Positions 46,864-58,322 are shown, counted from the stretch's first letter. The stretch is DNA of 64,000 nt from Sambucus nigra (GCA_949130495.1 OX422221.1:152253741-152317740); one strand, 5' to 3'. Numbers and translations are program-made. The notes: generated by a model not told the origin, from the sequence alone.

Positions 46864-48858
46864 ATGCAAAATTCTGAAATCACGCCAACTCCCCAAAATA
46901 CTCCAACCCATATTCACGAAAATCCAATAGTTGAGTACGACCCTGATAGCCCTCACACTCCTAACACTCCACCGTTCTGGGTTCCACCTCCTACATCGTC
47001 ACACTCAATCTCAAATAACACGTCATTTTCCCTCTTAGGACACACTTCAGAGAGCACTCCAAGTATACCAAGTGAGGATACCGAATCTTTGAGAGAGAGA
47101 GCCATGTCACAACATGTTAGTGCAGCTCCCGACGAGGGAGAGGCCCCGTATCTCCCTTTGAGAGATGTCTTATATCCCGAGCGCACTGTCACTCTGGGAT
47201 GCATTTTACTCCCGTACAATGATGGATAGTTTCACTTTAGGAATGGGATGATCAAGATACTTCCCACTTACCATGGAATTGATTCCGAAAAGCCATATTC
47301 CCACATCATGGAATTTGAGGAGGCGTGTGAGACTCTTAGCGATCAAACTTTCACAAAAGATGTGCTCTGCCGTAAACTCTTTCCATTCTCGCTAAAGGAT
47401 AAGGATAAATCATGGTTGTGGTCCTTACCTCCAAATTTAATTTCATCATGGAACGAATTACAATCCAAGTTTCTCAAGAAGTTCTTTCCTCCACATCGAA
47501 TGAATTCCATCAAGGCTCAAATTCAAACATTCTGACAATTAGAAAATGAGTCATTAGAACGATGCTATGAGTGTTTCAATGAGTTAATTTCCTCGTGTCC
47601 CCATAATGGTTTTGATAAAACACAAATCATTTCCTTTATCCATAATGAGCTGAGTATTAACTCCAAGAAACTCGTTGAGACCATGGGTAGTGGTCTGTTT
47701 GTCGACATAGACGCCCATGATGCTGAGCTTCACCTGAGGTATGCCGCCGAGACTACCCAATCTTGGGATACATATAATCCTAACGTTAAAAATCGAAATT
47801 GTCAAGTGACCACCACCCCATCGGCGTCCGGCCTATTTCATGTAGAAAGGAATTCTATAGTGGATAATCGACTCGATATGCTTGAGAAAGGACTGCGAGA
47901 CCTACGTGAGGAATGTGGAAGAGGACCAATTGGATCCATCCCAAACCCTGTTGAGAAGGTGTGTACGATATTTGAGGCGGGTCATTCAACTGAGGAATTA
48001 TCAACTATACCCACCTACAAAGTGATGCTACAAGAGCAAGTCGGTGGCATATGAGGATTTAAGGGTAATTTCGGTGCGCCGCACGGGAATTCTTACAACC
48101 CTTCATGGAAAAACCACTCAAGTTTTAGCTATAGGAAACAACATGCTGCGATGAATCCTAATTCACATGTTGCCCCTCCTCCACCACCGCATTTTCAACA
48201 AGCTCCACACATGGAATGAGATATACAAGCACCACCACCTCAAGGAGCATACATCCCTCCACCGCGGAGAAGTATCGAGGATACGATCAACCACTTTATC
48301 AATACCCAAACTGCAACTAATGCTAGGCACAAGCACATGATGAACGACATGAATACGAACATCTCACAGTTGCAATCATCGTTGAGTATCCAAGAAAAGG
48401 GCAAGTTTCCTGCCCAGGGACAAAGACCACCCCAAGGTCAAACTAGTGGAAGCTCCACCTCGACAGAACATCAGGAGCAATGTCAAGCTTTGACGACTCT
48501 TTGTAGTGGGAGAATCGTTGATTTATCACCTCCCCCACACGACGCAACCAAAGACAAGAAGATTTCGCCCGGCACAAAAGAGGCCGAAGATGTCCCCTTG
48601 AAGGAGAGTGATGAAGAGGGCACTATTGAGCCCGAGGTAGTAGTGAAACCACCCACCGCGGCACTGTTTCCTCAAAGGTTAATTCCTTCCCATAAAGTAA
48701 ACCCCCGTGAAGAAGTGTTAGATGTGCTAAAGCAAGTAAAGCTGAATTTACCCTTCCTCTATGCTATTAAGCAAATTCCAGCCGATGCAAAAGTCATCAA
48801 AGAGTTGTTGACAGTAAAGAGGGGGATGAAGGTAAAGAAAAACATCTTCCTAGTATAG
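46864..48858 (+). pseudogene. gag: Athila gag
   Basis: One frame of 665 codons from ATG 46864, with stops at 47227 (TAG), 47533 (TGA), 48052 (TGA) and about 48218. The N-terminus is P/S/T-rich. The core has YHGIDSEKPYSHIMEFEEAC, LFPFSLKDKDKSWLWSLPP and FLKKFFPPHRM, the Athila version of the retrotransposon gag domain, then YNPSWKNHSSFSYR. A region rich in P, Q and H (48170-48260) precedes the link to protease. No CCHC knuckle is apparent, as is common in Athila. Preservation of frame over 2 kb with stops only implies modest age. Confidence 0.9.
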
Positions 48859-48861
48859 AAC

Positions 48862-51110
48862 GTGAGTTCCATCCTACTCAATGATATCTCGCTCAAGTTT
48901 AAAGATCTCGGTGCACCCACCATTTCATGCATCATTGGCAAAAATAAAATTGAGAAAGCCTTGATTTGGGAGAAAGTGTCAATATCCTCCCTTACTCCAT
49001 CTATAGGCAACTTGATTTGGGCGACCTCAAGCCCACAAAGGTCACTCTCCAATTAGCGGATCGAACCGTGAAGATTCCAAGAGGCATAGTTGAGGACGTG
49101 ATCGTCCAAGTTGACACTTTCTACTTCCCGGTAGACTTTGTCATTTGGGACACGGAGCCCTCCTTTACCTCAAGCAACCATGTTACCATCATCCATGGGC
49201 GCCCTTTCTTAGCTACGGCTAACGCAATCATCAAAACTTGAAATGGGAGAATTCAACTCACTTTTGGGAACATGACGGTAGAGACTAACATCTTCCATAT
49301 CGCCCAACAAACGGGGAAAGAAGATGATCTTCACACGGTGAGCCTAATAGAAGAGATCGTAGAGGATTATTTCGAGGAAACTTATTGTGGAGATGCCTTA
49401 GGGTCCTGCTTATTGTTGAGCCATGGGAATGAGGGGACGTACACCGCATTCGAGAGGGAGGTTGAGGAGTTGAGAGAGTTATTTGATGAGAAAGCGTCGG
49501 ACGAGGACGTAAGAGATGTAAGTTGGGTTTCTAGATTCGAGGAGTTACCACCAAGGTATACACGCATGGTTCCCTCCAACGAAAAATTTCCAACCCTCAA
49601 ATTGAAGAAACTCCCCTCCCATATTAACTATGCATACCTAGGAGAGGATAAGACATTTCATGTTGTTGTCTCCTCTAGCCTAGACGAAGCGCAGGAGGGT
49701 AAATTGCTAAAGATTCTGAGGAAGCACCAAGATGCTTTTGGTTGGTGCATTGTTGATTTGAAAGGGATATGTCCTTTTATTTTCACCCACAAGATCCATC
49801 TTGAAGAGGATATCAAGCCCTCGAGAGAAATGCAAAGAAGGCTAAAGTCTAATATGAAAGAAATGGTGAGGACCGAAATAATTAAGCTATTGGATGTCGG
49901 GATTATCTACCCAATCTCGGATAGCAAGTGGGTGAGCCCTATTCAAGTTGTCCCGAAGAAGTCGAGCATGACAGTGATTGAGAATGCTAAGGGAGAGCTA
50001 GTTCCCCAACGTACCACCACCAGGTGGGGCGTTTGCATTGATTACCGAAAACTCAATGCGGGAACTAGGAAAGACCATTTCCCCTTGCCATTTATTGATC
50101 AGATGCTAGAGAGAGTAGTGGTCCACCCTTACTATTGCTTCCTTAATGGGTATTTCGGATATAAACAAATTGAGGTAGATGTACTTGACCAGGAGAAAAC
50201 AACTTTCACTTGCCCTTTTGGTACGTTTACCTACAAACGTATGCCATTTGGCTTGTGTAATGCACCCGCGGCCTTTCAAAGGTGCATATTGAGCCTATTT
50301 AGCGACATGGTCGAGAGAGGACTTGAAGTGTTCATGGACGATTTCAATGTTTTTGTCACCTTTTTCGATCTTTGTCTTGAAAAACTGGAAAAAGTACTTG
50401 CCTGGTGTGTGGAAAAGAACTTAGTGCTGAATTGGGAGAAATGCCACTTCATGGTCACCGAGGGAATAGTTCTTGGACACATAGTTTCATCCAAGGGGAT
50501 AGAAGTTGATAGAGCTAAGATAGATGTCATAGTCGATCTACCCCCACCAAAATCGCTCAAAGGCGTGCTCTCCTTCTTGGGCCACACGGGGTTTTATCGA
50601 AGGTTCATTAAAGACTTTAGCGCCATCGCTAGACCTTTAATCAACCTACTTATGAAGGATAACCCTTTTGAGTGGACGTAAGCATGCCAAAGCGCTTTTG
50701 AAAAACTGAAAACCATGCTTGTGTCCGCTCTCATCATGCAAGTTCTGGATTAGTCTTTACTATTCGAACTTATATGTGATGCTAGCGATTACGTGATAGA
50801 GGCTGTTTTGGACAAAAGAAAAGACAAACGGGCTCATGTCATCTATTACACTAGTCGGACTCTTATCGGACCACAACTCAATTACTCCACTATCGATAAG
50901 GAGTTGCTAGCGGTAGTCTTTGCCCTTGACAAATTTTGGTATTACCTTATCGGTTCTCCCATCACTTTCTTCACCGACCATGCGACATTGAAATACCTAC
51001 TTGCAAAGAAAGATGCAAAGTTGTGCCTCATAAGGAAAATCCAACTCCTACAAGAGTTTAATCTCTCCATTAAAGATAAGAAATGAGTAGAAAACTTCGT
51101 TTCCAATAAC
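48862..51110 (+). pseudogene. pol: Athila protease, RT and RNase H
   Basis: The frame shifts by one relative to gag near 48860-48960. Protease: LDLGESVNILPYSIY (active-site DLG kept), then LQLADRTVKIPRGIVEDV and FYFPVDFVIWD. RT: QRRLKSNMKEMV, WVSPIQVVPKKS, GVCIDYRKLN, CFLNGYFGYKQI, MPFGLCNAPAAFQRC and VFMDDFNVF. The first catalytic Asp, expected in FLDGYSGY, is Asn at 50145-50147; FMDD is intact. RNase H: VIYYTSRTL, NYSTIDKELLAVVFALDKF and TFFTDHATLKYLL. Stops follow at 49239, 50681, near 50750 and 51084. Confidence 0.92.
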
Positions 51111-51179
51111 TTATCACGGCTTTCATCCAACGTACCTAGTGATCCCATACCTATAGACGAATACTTTTCGGATGAGAAA

Positions 51180-52400
51180 CTCTTTTCTACCTCTTCTTTG
51201 CCCTGGTTTGCGAATATAGTGAACTACTTTGTCACGGGAAGAGGTTTATTACTTCGTCACGCATGTTTTTCTATGATGATCCCTTCCTGTTTAAATATTG
51301 CGCCGATCAAATCATCCGACGATGCGTTCCGGATGATGAGATCCTAAAAGTCATCAAATTTTGTCATTCAGAAGCTTGTGGAAGCCACTTTTCGACAAAA
51401 AAGATGGCCGCTAAAATTCGGCAATACGGCCTCTATTGGCCCACAATATTTCGGGATGTGAACGTTTCTTATAAATCTTGCAATAGGTGCCAATGGATGG
51501 GAGCTATTACCCAATGAAACATGATGCCTCTTACACCTATACTCATTATTGAGATCTTCGACTGTTGGGGTATTGAATTCATGGGCCCTTTCCCCCCATC
51601 CTTTGGTTTTCTATACATCCTTGTCGCGGTAGACTACGTTTTTAAATGGGTGGAAGCTATAGCTGCCAAGAAAAATGACAACAAAGTGGTGATTAAGTTC
51701 CTACAGGAACACATACTTTCTTGCTTCGGTGCTTCGAAATTAATAATTAGTGATAATGACACGCACTTTTATAATAGGCCATTCGCAAAGCTCATGAGAA
51801 AGTATGGCGTCGTTCACAAGGAAGGAACGACTTATCACCCTCAAATGAATGGGTAGGCCTAACTAGAAAATCAGGAAATCAAGAACATTCTCAAAAAGAT
51901 CGCCAATCCTACCCGGAAGTATTGGTCACTTAGATTGAACGATTCGCTATGGGCCTATCTTACCGCATACAAAAATCCGCTCGGAATTTCCCCTTTTTGC
52001 TTTGTGTATGGCAAAGTGGAATTAGAGCGCAAGGCGTATTGGGAAATTAAGGAGTTAAACTATGCCATGGATAAGGCCGTTGAAGCTCGCAAGCTTCAAA
52101 TAAATGAGTTAAAAGAGATACGCAATGATGCGTATGAGAACGCTACAATCTCTAAAGAAAGGATGAAACTCGCTCACGATAACATCATTTGACGCAAAGG
52201 GTTTCTTCCCGGGCAAAAAGTGCTTCTTTATATCTCTCAGCTTCATCTCTTTTCGGACAATTTGCGGTCACGATGGTTTGGCCCGTTCGTTGTGAAGAAT
52301 GTTTTCCCACGTGGAGCTGTTGAGTTAGACGATTTGAAAGAGTGAAATACATTCAAAGTAAATGGGCAACGCCTAAAGCCATATTTATAGGCGGGTGTGG
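51180..52400 (+). pseudogene. pol: Athila integrase
   Basis: In a third frame: FFYDDPFLFKYCADQIIRRCVP, then the zinc finger CHSEACGSHFSTKKMAAKI with YKSCNRCQ (HHCC ligands present), [13 protein letters not shown] (first Asp of the DDE triad appears as Glu), [24 protein letters not shown] and YHPQMNG followed by TAG, then the Glu region [12 protein letters not shown]-terminal blocks: [44 protein letters not shown] and [10 protein letters not shown]. Stops at 51515, 51855 and 52190. Whether Glu in GIEF was ancestral cannot be told here; many Athila copies read GIDF. Confidence 0.88.
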
Positions 52401-52639
52401 AAGAAGTCGACGCTGTTTGGTTGTCGGACCCCATTTATGGTGTAAAGTGAGCTGCTACGGTAAGGTCGTCGTACCCCCGATGCGTATGTTGTGAATTATT
52501 GTGTATAATACAGGAGAGTCGTGTGAGTAGTGAGAGTCCATGGGATTAGGTTACATTCAGGAGAGAGCATTCACATGTTTTGGGAAATTGAGTCGAATTG
52601 CGTTGACTATAGACATTGAGAGAATTTTGAGTCCAAACT

Positions 52640-52656
52640 GATAGGGGGCATGATGA
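52640..52656 (+). other. Internal purine tract 1 of Athila
   Basis: tgatagggggcatgatgag follows pol; similar purine tracts recur at 54503-54517 and before the 3' LTR at 56056-56066. Confidence 0.45.
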
Positions 52657-52739
52657 GAATTGAAAACTTTCGGAGAACAGTGATCGAAATTAAGTTAGGG
52701 GAGAAACCCAGCTCCATGCTAGAAGGCGGATCTGTTCCT

Positions 52740-53141
52740 TTATTTTTGGGTCGTACCGGTTCCTTTATTTCATAGCCGGACCGATCCGATAGTTAAAGAA
52801 CTCAAAAATTAAAGGATCAGATCGGTTCGGTTCCCAAGTGGATCGATCCACTGTCCGCAGAAATTTTCCCCCTATTCCCTAGGTGCAACCCCTTCTCCCC
52901 AATACCTTCCCTTCCCTCCCAATTTGTTTCCCAATAACTAACCCTTCAATTTCCCTCCCACACACACTCCCTCTTTCCCTCTTTCCCTCTTTCCCTCCAA
53001 ACCCTTTCCCATCATTTCCCAAACCCTATCCACCCCTCCCCTATAAATACCCACCCATAGCCTCAATTTTTCTTCACACCTTCAACCACATCTCTCCGCT
53101 CTTCTCCCTCCCTAATTTTCCAGCAAACTCTCCCTGTTAGC
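52740..53141 (+). promoter_or_regulatory. Internal promoter before the Athila env-position ORF
   Basis: A TATA box, cctataaatacccacc, at 53039-53050 is followed by a pyrimidine-rich leader and ATG at 53142, about 100 bp on. Upstream (52751-52851) lie boxes like those of the LTR: ccggaccgatccg (52776), gatcagatcggttcgg (52815) and the 14-bp palindrome gtggatcgatccac (52838). The C/T-rich tract 52862-53010 separates boxes and TATA. The same box family before the LTR TATA suggests co-regulation. Confidence 0.65.
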
Positions 53142-54311
53142 ATGGCCCAACGCCCCGCCCCCATCAAATACGAGTCCACCGACACCCTTCCCTTCGGTCA
53201 TGGTGAATTTTGTTCCCGCCAAGAAGAGCGGTAGTGCAATCGGTTCTTCGATCCAGATCGCAAACTCCACATGGAGCACGTTGTCTAATGGACAGGTCTG
53301 CCCAATTTGATCACCGCCCTCTTCATGCCTAGGGGTTGGTGAAGATTCCTTAATCAACCATACGAGGCAGTTTGGGCAACCGAGGTTCGATCTTTCTATG
53401 GCTCCCTTGTTCGGATGGGCCAATTCGAGTCTCAAGCATATGTTAACAGCACCGTCATCCCTTTTTCGTTGGCCCTTATCATGGCCAAGTTGGCCGAATA
53501 CGACATTCCCGATGTTCAATATTTCACCTACCCAAGGAATGTCGCACTGGTCTCCAAAGAACTGACTATGGAGCACATTGCCCCCGATGTTGCGTGGAGG
53601 GGGAAAACTATCACCGTTGGCCGTCTTAACGAGAAGCCTCACCATCCAAATAGTGTGTGCAAACATTTTACAAAAGTGCAATGACTCAGCGATGCGTCCT
53701 TGTCAGCCACATTGACCTACCACCTCTTCGATCCCAACACTTCCATCAACTTGGCACGCACCCTATACGTCGACATCATGGTCGCGGTCGTGGATGAGAA
53801 AGGTGCAGCACAACTTCCATATGCATGTTTGATCACCTCCATCCTCAAGGACGCTGGCATTGAGGTACCGCTTGTTCATACTCGCCTTCCCGATCCTTTT
53901 GGATAGGGAACTCGCACGCGAAGCGCCAAACAGCTAGCCATCCACCGGGCGAGGCGAGGAAGTGATGACGAGGACGATGCTTCCTCGAGTAAAGAAGAAG
54001 AAGAAGAAGAATTTGAAAAAGCAGGTGCTGATGTGGAGATGGGTGACGTAGGTACGGATGAAGAGTCAGTCGATGAAGATGACGACCCATATTTTGAATG
54101 GGCGAGTAGCGACCTCACTAACCGCATGTTAGCCCTTGAGATGAGATTCAGCATCTTTTTGACCGACTACCGTCATGAAACAAGCATGATGTTTCGTTTC
54201 CAAGAAGACATGTACCAACGACAAGGGGATCCCAACAAGCCATTGCCATCCTACTTCTATGACCCCTACGGCCCCGACGTGCCCAGATCTTTCCACCCAC
54301 CACCCCAGTGA
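53142..54311 (+). pseudogene. Athila env-position ORF (390 codons)
   Basis: A single frame from ATG 53142 to TGA 54309-54311 with stops near 53232, 53293, 53337, 53682 and 53904 and no frameshift. The N-terminal half (WTGLPNLITALFMPRGW, YEAVWATEVRSFYGSLVRMG, VNSTVIPFSLALIMAKLAEY) resembles the Athila ORF-1/plant transposon protein domain, which sits where retroviruses carry env. No signal peptide or convincing membrane helix was seen. The C-terminal part has a basic patch, an acidic run (SSKEEEEEEFE) and a P-rich tail. It is plausibly a nuclear or cytoplasmic protein rather than an envelope; function unknown. The 189-codon minus-strand frame here is a shadow. Confidence 0.75.
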
Positions 54312-56055
54312 ATCCTTGGCTATTTGTGACAGTTTTTAGTTGTTTCCCTAGTACACATGTTGTATGCTCTTTGCTGTTTTTGTACCACAATCCTGTTTTA
54401 TAAAAATCTGTATTTTCTCCATTTGTTTATTTTATTTATCGCACCTCTTATTTTGCCTTGTTTAGATTTCAGTCCTTTTTGCTCGAGGACAATGCAAAAG
54501 TCTAAGTTAGGGGGGGTCACAAGTGCGTATTTCTAAAACTTCACAATTTTTCAAAAATGCCCAAAAATCTCAAAAAAATCATAAAATTTTGAAAAATCCA
54601 AAAATATTTTTGTTCAAAATAAATAAAAATTGGAATTCAAATTTTACAAAAATATCATTAAAAGTCGGTGTAAAGTCTCAAGTTGTAAAATTCAAATACA
54701 TAAAGCCGAAATTGACCAAAGATGGAAATTATGCAAAAATTGGCGACTTAACGAATAAGTGTGGAGATTAACAAACCTGGTGAGATTCGAGCCTTTCATC
54801 TTTGTGAAATTTATAAATCAATCCAAGTTAATTGTTAACTCAAAGTTCTTTTCAGAGCCTAAAAAGTCATCGTGGATCTCAATCCTTTCATTTTGATCGG
54901 TTATCGAAAACATGTGTGGTATTGCCTAAAATGCGCGCTATAAATCTCAAAACTTAATTCATCTCGAAACGCATATGGTAACGCAATTAGTATGTTGGAC
55001 AATGAAATACGCCCTCGTTTGTCACCCAAAAATATTGACCAAAAAAAGTTGTGAAAAATTATCCCTTTTATAACCCAAATTGATCCGAATAATTTTTCCT
55101 TTCGTTTGACAACCTGAAAAACCCAAAAAGTCTGGAATTGCGAAAAGGGAATATTCAATAAAGTACAAAAAGTGCATAAAAAGGGGCAAGAAGAAAATTA
55201 GATATGCTCAACAAAAAAATAGCAAGAAAATAAAAGAAGTGAAAAATAGAAAAATATAGAAAAAGAAGAAAAAAATGAGCAATATCCCGGAAAAAGCACA
55301 AATGGACATCATAAATGACTTTTCCAATTCCAACCTTCCCTACCATTTTCATTTTACCCAATATACCTTAAAACCCAAAAAAATTCCTAACCGAGTCCGA
55401 ATTGCAAAATTGGTTACCGTGTGGAGAGCTAATACACCAAAAGATAATAAAAGAGATAATGCGTGAATAAGAGGCAATGTTCCCATTTTTAAAATTGTAT
55501 CCCATTGATGAGATCCTATCACTATAAAATTTTCGCCTTTCTACTTATATGCGTGACTTTGCATCCATTACATTTACTCTTTTCATCACGCATATCGAGA
55601 GAATAGCCATAATCCGAGAGATTCGTTTGTGAGAGCATTCCGCGAGAATTTAAAATCAAAATGAATTTTCAGGTAAGTAACATAATGATCAATCGGTGGA
55701 AATTGGCGGTTAAACTTCCGGCTTCGCACACACGCACTATGATTTGAGACTATTGAGCATGACTTGATGATGACTATTTTCTGGGAAAGTTTGAATTATA
55801 CAATTTTTGCGTATTTTGAAATTTCTTTGAGTCGAATTTTGTGGGTATATTCACTGCAAACCCTCACGAGACACAACTCGTCCTACTAGGGTAAACTAGG
55901 GGTTTAAATGCTTGTTGCATACGCTAAATTCTTGTTGCATACGCTAAATGCAATCGCTTGCCCGTGAAAAAGGTATTCTATCCAAGTAAAATTATTTTCA
56001 AAAGTTGAGCCTTGGTAGGATTCTTTTACATTACTCGGGACGCGCAAAGTTCTAA
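54312..56055 (+). other. Athila 3' non-coding region
   Basis: No gene was seen. A second purine tract, agttagggggggtc, lies at 54503-54517 after gctcgaggacaatgcaaaag, a word typical of Athila. An A/T-rich purine-loaded stretch covers 54530-55300. aattcttgttgcatacgctaa words are repeated at about 55910-55950. Confidence 0.6.
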
Positions 56056-56067
56056 GTTAGGGGGATT
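56056..56067 (+). other. Athila polypurine tract
   Basis: agttagggggatt lies directly before the 3' LTR at 56068. Confidence 0.75.
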
Positions 56068-57660
56068 TGATTAGGCATAAATTCTTCCCAATTTATCCCT
56101 TTAATTTAGTTACTTTTAGCACCTCGAACGATGTAATCGATTTGAATTTATCTCATAATCATGCTACTGACTTATCCTAATGATTACACCGAATTTCTGG
56201 TATTTCGTATTAATTTTGTAGGTATTTGATGTCAATTAAAGAAAAAAATAAACCGGAAGAATCAAGAAAGAAAAGAAGGAAAGTCCAAAGGACAAAATTG
56301 TAATTTCTACCTGAAATTTGGATGAGGCATCTAAATAGAAATTAAAGACCTTTCAATTACGAGTACATAGGAAGAAACGACACCTCAATCAGAGTCCCGG
56401 TGTGAATGTTATGAGTAGTTAAAATCTAAAGGAAAAAAGTCAAAGGAAGCCCGGACCGGTCCGCATTGCCAATTTCCAGAGAACCCCGAACCGAAGACAA
56501 ACCAAAGCTGAAAAAATTAACAGAACCGATCCGCAGTGGATCGATCCGCAGTGGATCGATCCGCCCAAGAATTAAAAGAACCGATCCAAATTCCAGGAAG
56601 ACCGAACCACAAGAGGGTCGGACTGGTCCGACTGTCGAGTTTTTATTTTGTTATCCTTCTCTAATGGGGAGTCCTAGTGCAGCTAAAACTCCTGAAGTTT
56701 TGTAGGGTATAAAAAATCGTTTTATTATTTTTCTTAGTACGGAGAATCTAGCTAATTTTCCATTTTTTTAGAAAAACCCTGGTTTTGAGATAGCATATGA
56801 ATTTAATTCCAGGATTGAAGATTATTCAGAGTTCAGTGATTACCAGTAATTGTAGTTAATGCTTTGTGTGCTTTGGTAAGATTAGTGAGTAATTTCCTTG
56901 GTTTAATTTCCCGTTTACATCATTATATAAATTTTCCTTAGTTAATCATGATTTCCTGGAATTCCAAAGTTATTTTCATTAAGTTCATCATGGTAGGCTA
57001 AAGGTCGGGAGGCATGAACCCAACCTAATGTGGTAGTTATATGTATATAAAATTAATCCTCTAAATTTAATGGTTTGATTATGATCGTATTGCATAGAAA
57101 TACGACAATTGTAGATCTTTAGATCTCGTTTGCTTTCGGGTAACCGGGATGCTTTAGAATACCATTCGAGTGTAACTATTGAAATACCGATTTACTCATC
57201 CTCTGATTAAGTATGATGCGGTCTTGAACTCATATACGTAATGCTTGGGAGTACTAAATTCGGGGTCTAATTATTCATTTGAATTTACGATTAGTTTTAT
57301 AACATCAATACAATAGGGTAGGGGTATTGTATTCCCGTCGTGTTTTCTTCATCATATAGTTTACAGTTTCAAGTCAATTATCATCACTAATTTAGAGTAG
57401 CTGCATTTTATTCATACTTTCGTGCATTAAATAATTATTTTCAAAATTGCATCTAATGTAGTTATTTCCAAAACCAATCATCTTTTCCTTTTATTTAGAG
57501 TCAAAGTTAGGTTTCCTTCATCTGTCCAACATCGTCACAACTCTGTTGTCCTATTTCCCTGTGAATATGATCCCGACTTACATGGTTTATTACTAACGCG
57601 ACAGGCTTGCACTTGAGCATAGAGAGTACGCACTTCTGAGACACATTCTTAGTCGCGTCA
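56068..57660 (+). repeat. Athila 3' LTR
   Basis: 1,593 bp, same ends as the 5' LTR. TATA gtataaaaaa is at 56707-56716. Relative to the 5' LTR the segment near 45490-45510 lost one ggaccgatccg box, and a 15-bp unit, ccgcagtggatcgat, is tandemly doubled at about 56531-56560. Confidence 0.95.
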
Positions 57661-57781
57661 ATGATCCAAGATCGAGGTCAATTTTGACCTAAAGGAGGTG
57701 ACGATCGAGGATCGAGGTCAAATCTGACCTAAGTATGGTGACGATCCAAGATCAAGGTCAATTCTGACCTAAAAGAGGTGA
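57661..57781 (-). repeat. Tat-3 40-bp array, part right of Athila
   Basis: Three monomers of the 44061-45110 array, in register with the left part after the five-base target word. Confidence 0.9.
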
Positions 57782-58183
57782 AGATTGGATTTTGGGTTTC
57801 GCTGGGGAATGAGCTGGGGAAAATGACTTTCTGAAATTCCGTTGGGGAAGAGTTTATGATTTTAGGGATTTCGCGGAGGAAAGGCAAGTTTGATTCCATA
57901 AACTTCACTGGGGAAGCGATTAGGTGGTCCAGGGATTGGACGTATTTCAAGACCTTTGGGGGATAGGAGGTGATCCTCAGAGATCCTCCGGGGACATTGC
58001 CGAGAGGAGTTTTACTTGGTTTTTTGAGAGTTCCGTTGGGGAAATGGGGTTTCTCTTGAGGGAGTGTGAAATTTTCTTGGTGAAAATGTTTTAAATCCTT
58101 TCTGGGATTTTTAGGAATTTTTTGAGGATTTTTCAGGGCTTTCTAGTATTTTCTGGGAATTTTTGTATGAAATTTTAAGGGGG
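57782..58183. other. Spacer with ttccgttggggaa-type repeats
   Basis: No gene was seen. Words ttcgctggggaat (57799), ttccgttggggaag (57837), ttcactggggaag (57903) and ttccgttggggaaa (58030) recur at irregular distances. The inverse sits at 30110-30310 of Tat-2. Confidence 0.6.
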
Positions 58184-58322
58184 TGCCGGTCGGCACGGTT
58201 CAGAGGGTGCCATTCGACAGTGGCACAGACTTTTGGACTGCCTCGGGAAGGTAAGGGGACAGTGCCGATCGGTGGGTGGGTGGTCAATGCCAATCGGCAT
58301 AACGCTTAGCATCCTATATAAA
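58184..58322 (+). promoter_or_regulatory. Promoter of antisense gene 2 (Tat-3): four dyads and TATA
   Basis: TGCCGGTCGGCA (58184), TGCCATTCGACA (58208), TGCCGATCGGTG (58263) and TGCCAATCGGCA (58288); steps are 24, 55 and 25 bp. TATA cctatataaagg (58313-58324) follows 14 bp after the last box; ATG at 58409. These are the best preserved boxes of the window. Confidence 0.75.

Larger units (their letters stand above)
45111..57660 (+). mobile_element. Athila element with both LTRs (12.5 kb)
   Basis: LTRs lie at 45111-46713 and 56068-57660; the tRNA-Asp PBS, gag, protease, RT, RNase H, integrase and an env-position ORF follow in standard Athila order. It is inserted in the 40-bp array. Flanks ACAAT (45106-45110) and ATGAT (57661-57665) both derive from the array word acgat by one transition each. 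It is the youngest large insertion here, but all its ORFs are interrupted. Confidence 0.95.

Noticed and set aside
46953..47219. Minus-strand frames over Athila gag and pol (also 48759-49052, 50276-50587)
   Set aside because: Shadows of well-supported plus-strand domains.
53112..53681. 189-codon minus-strand frame
   Set aside because: Shadow of the Athila env-position ORF; no motif seen.
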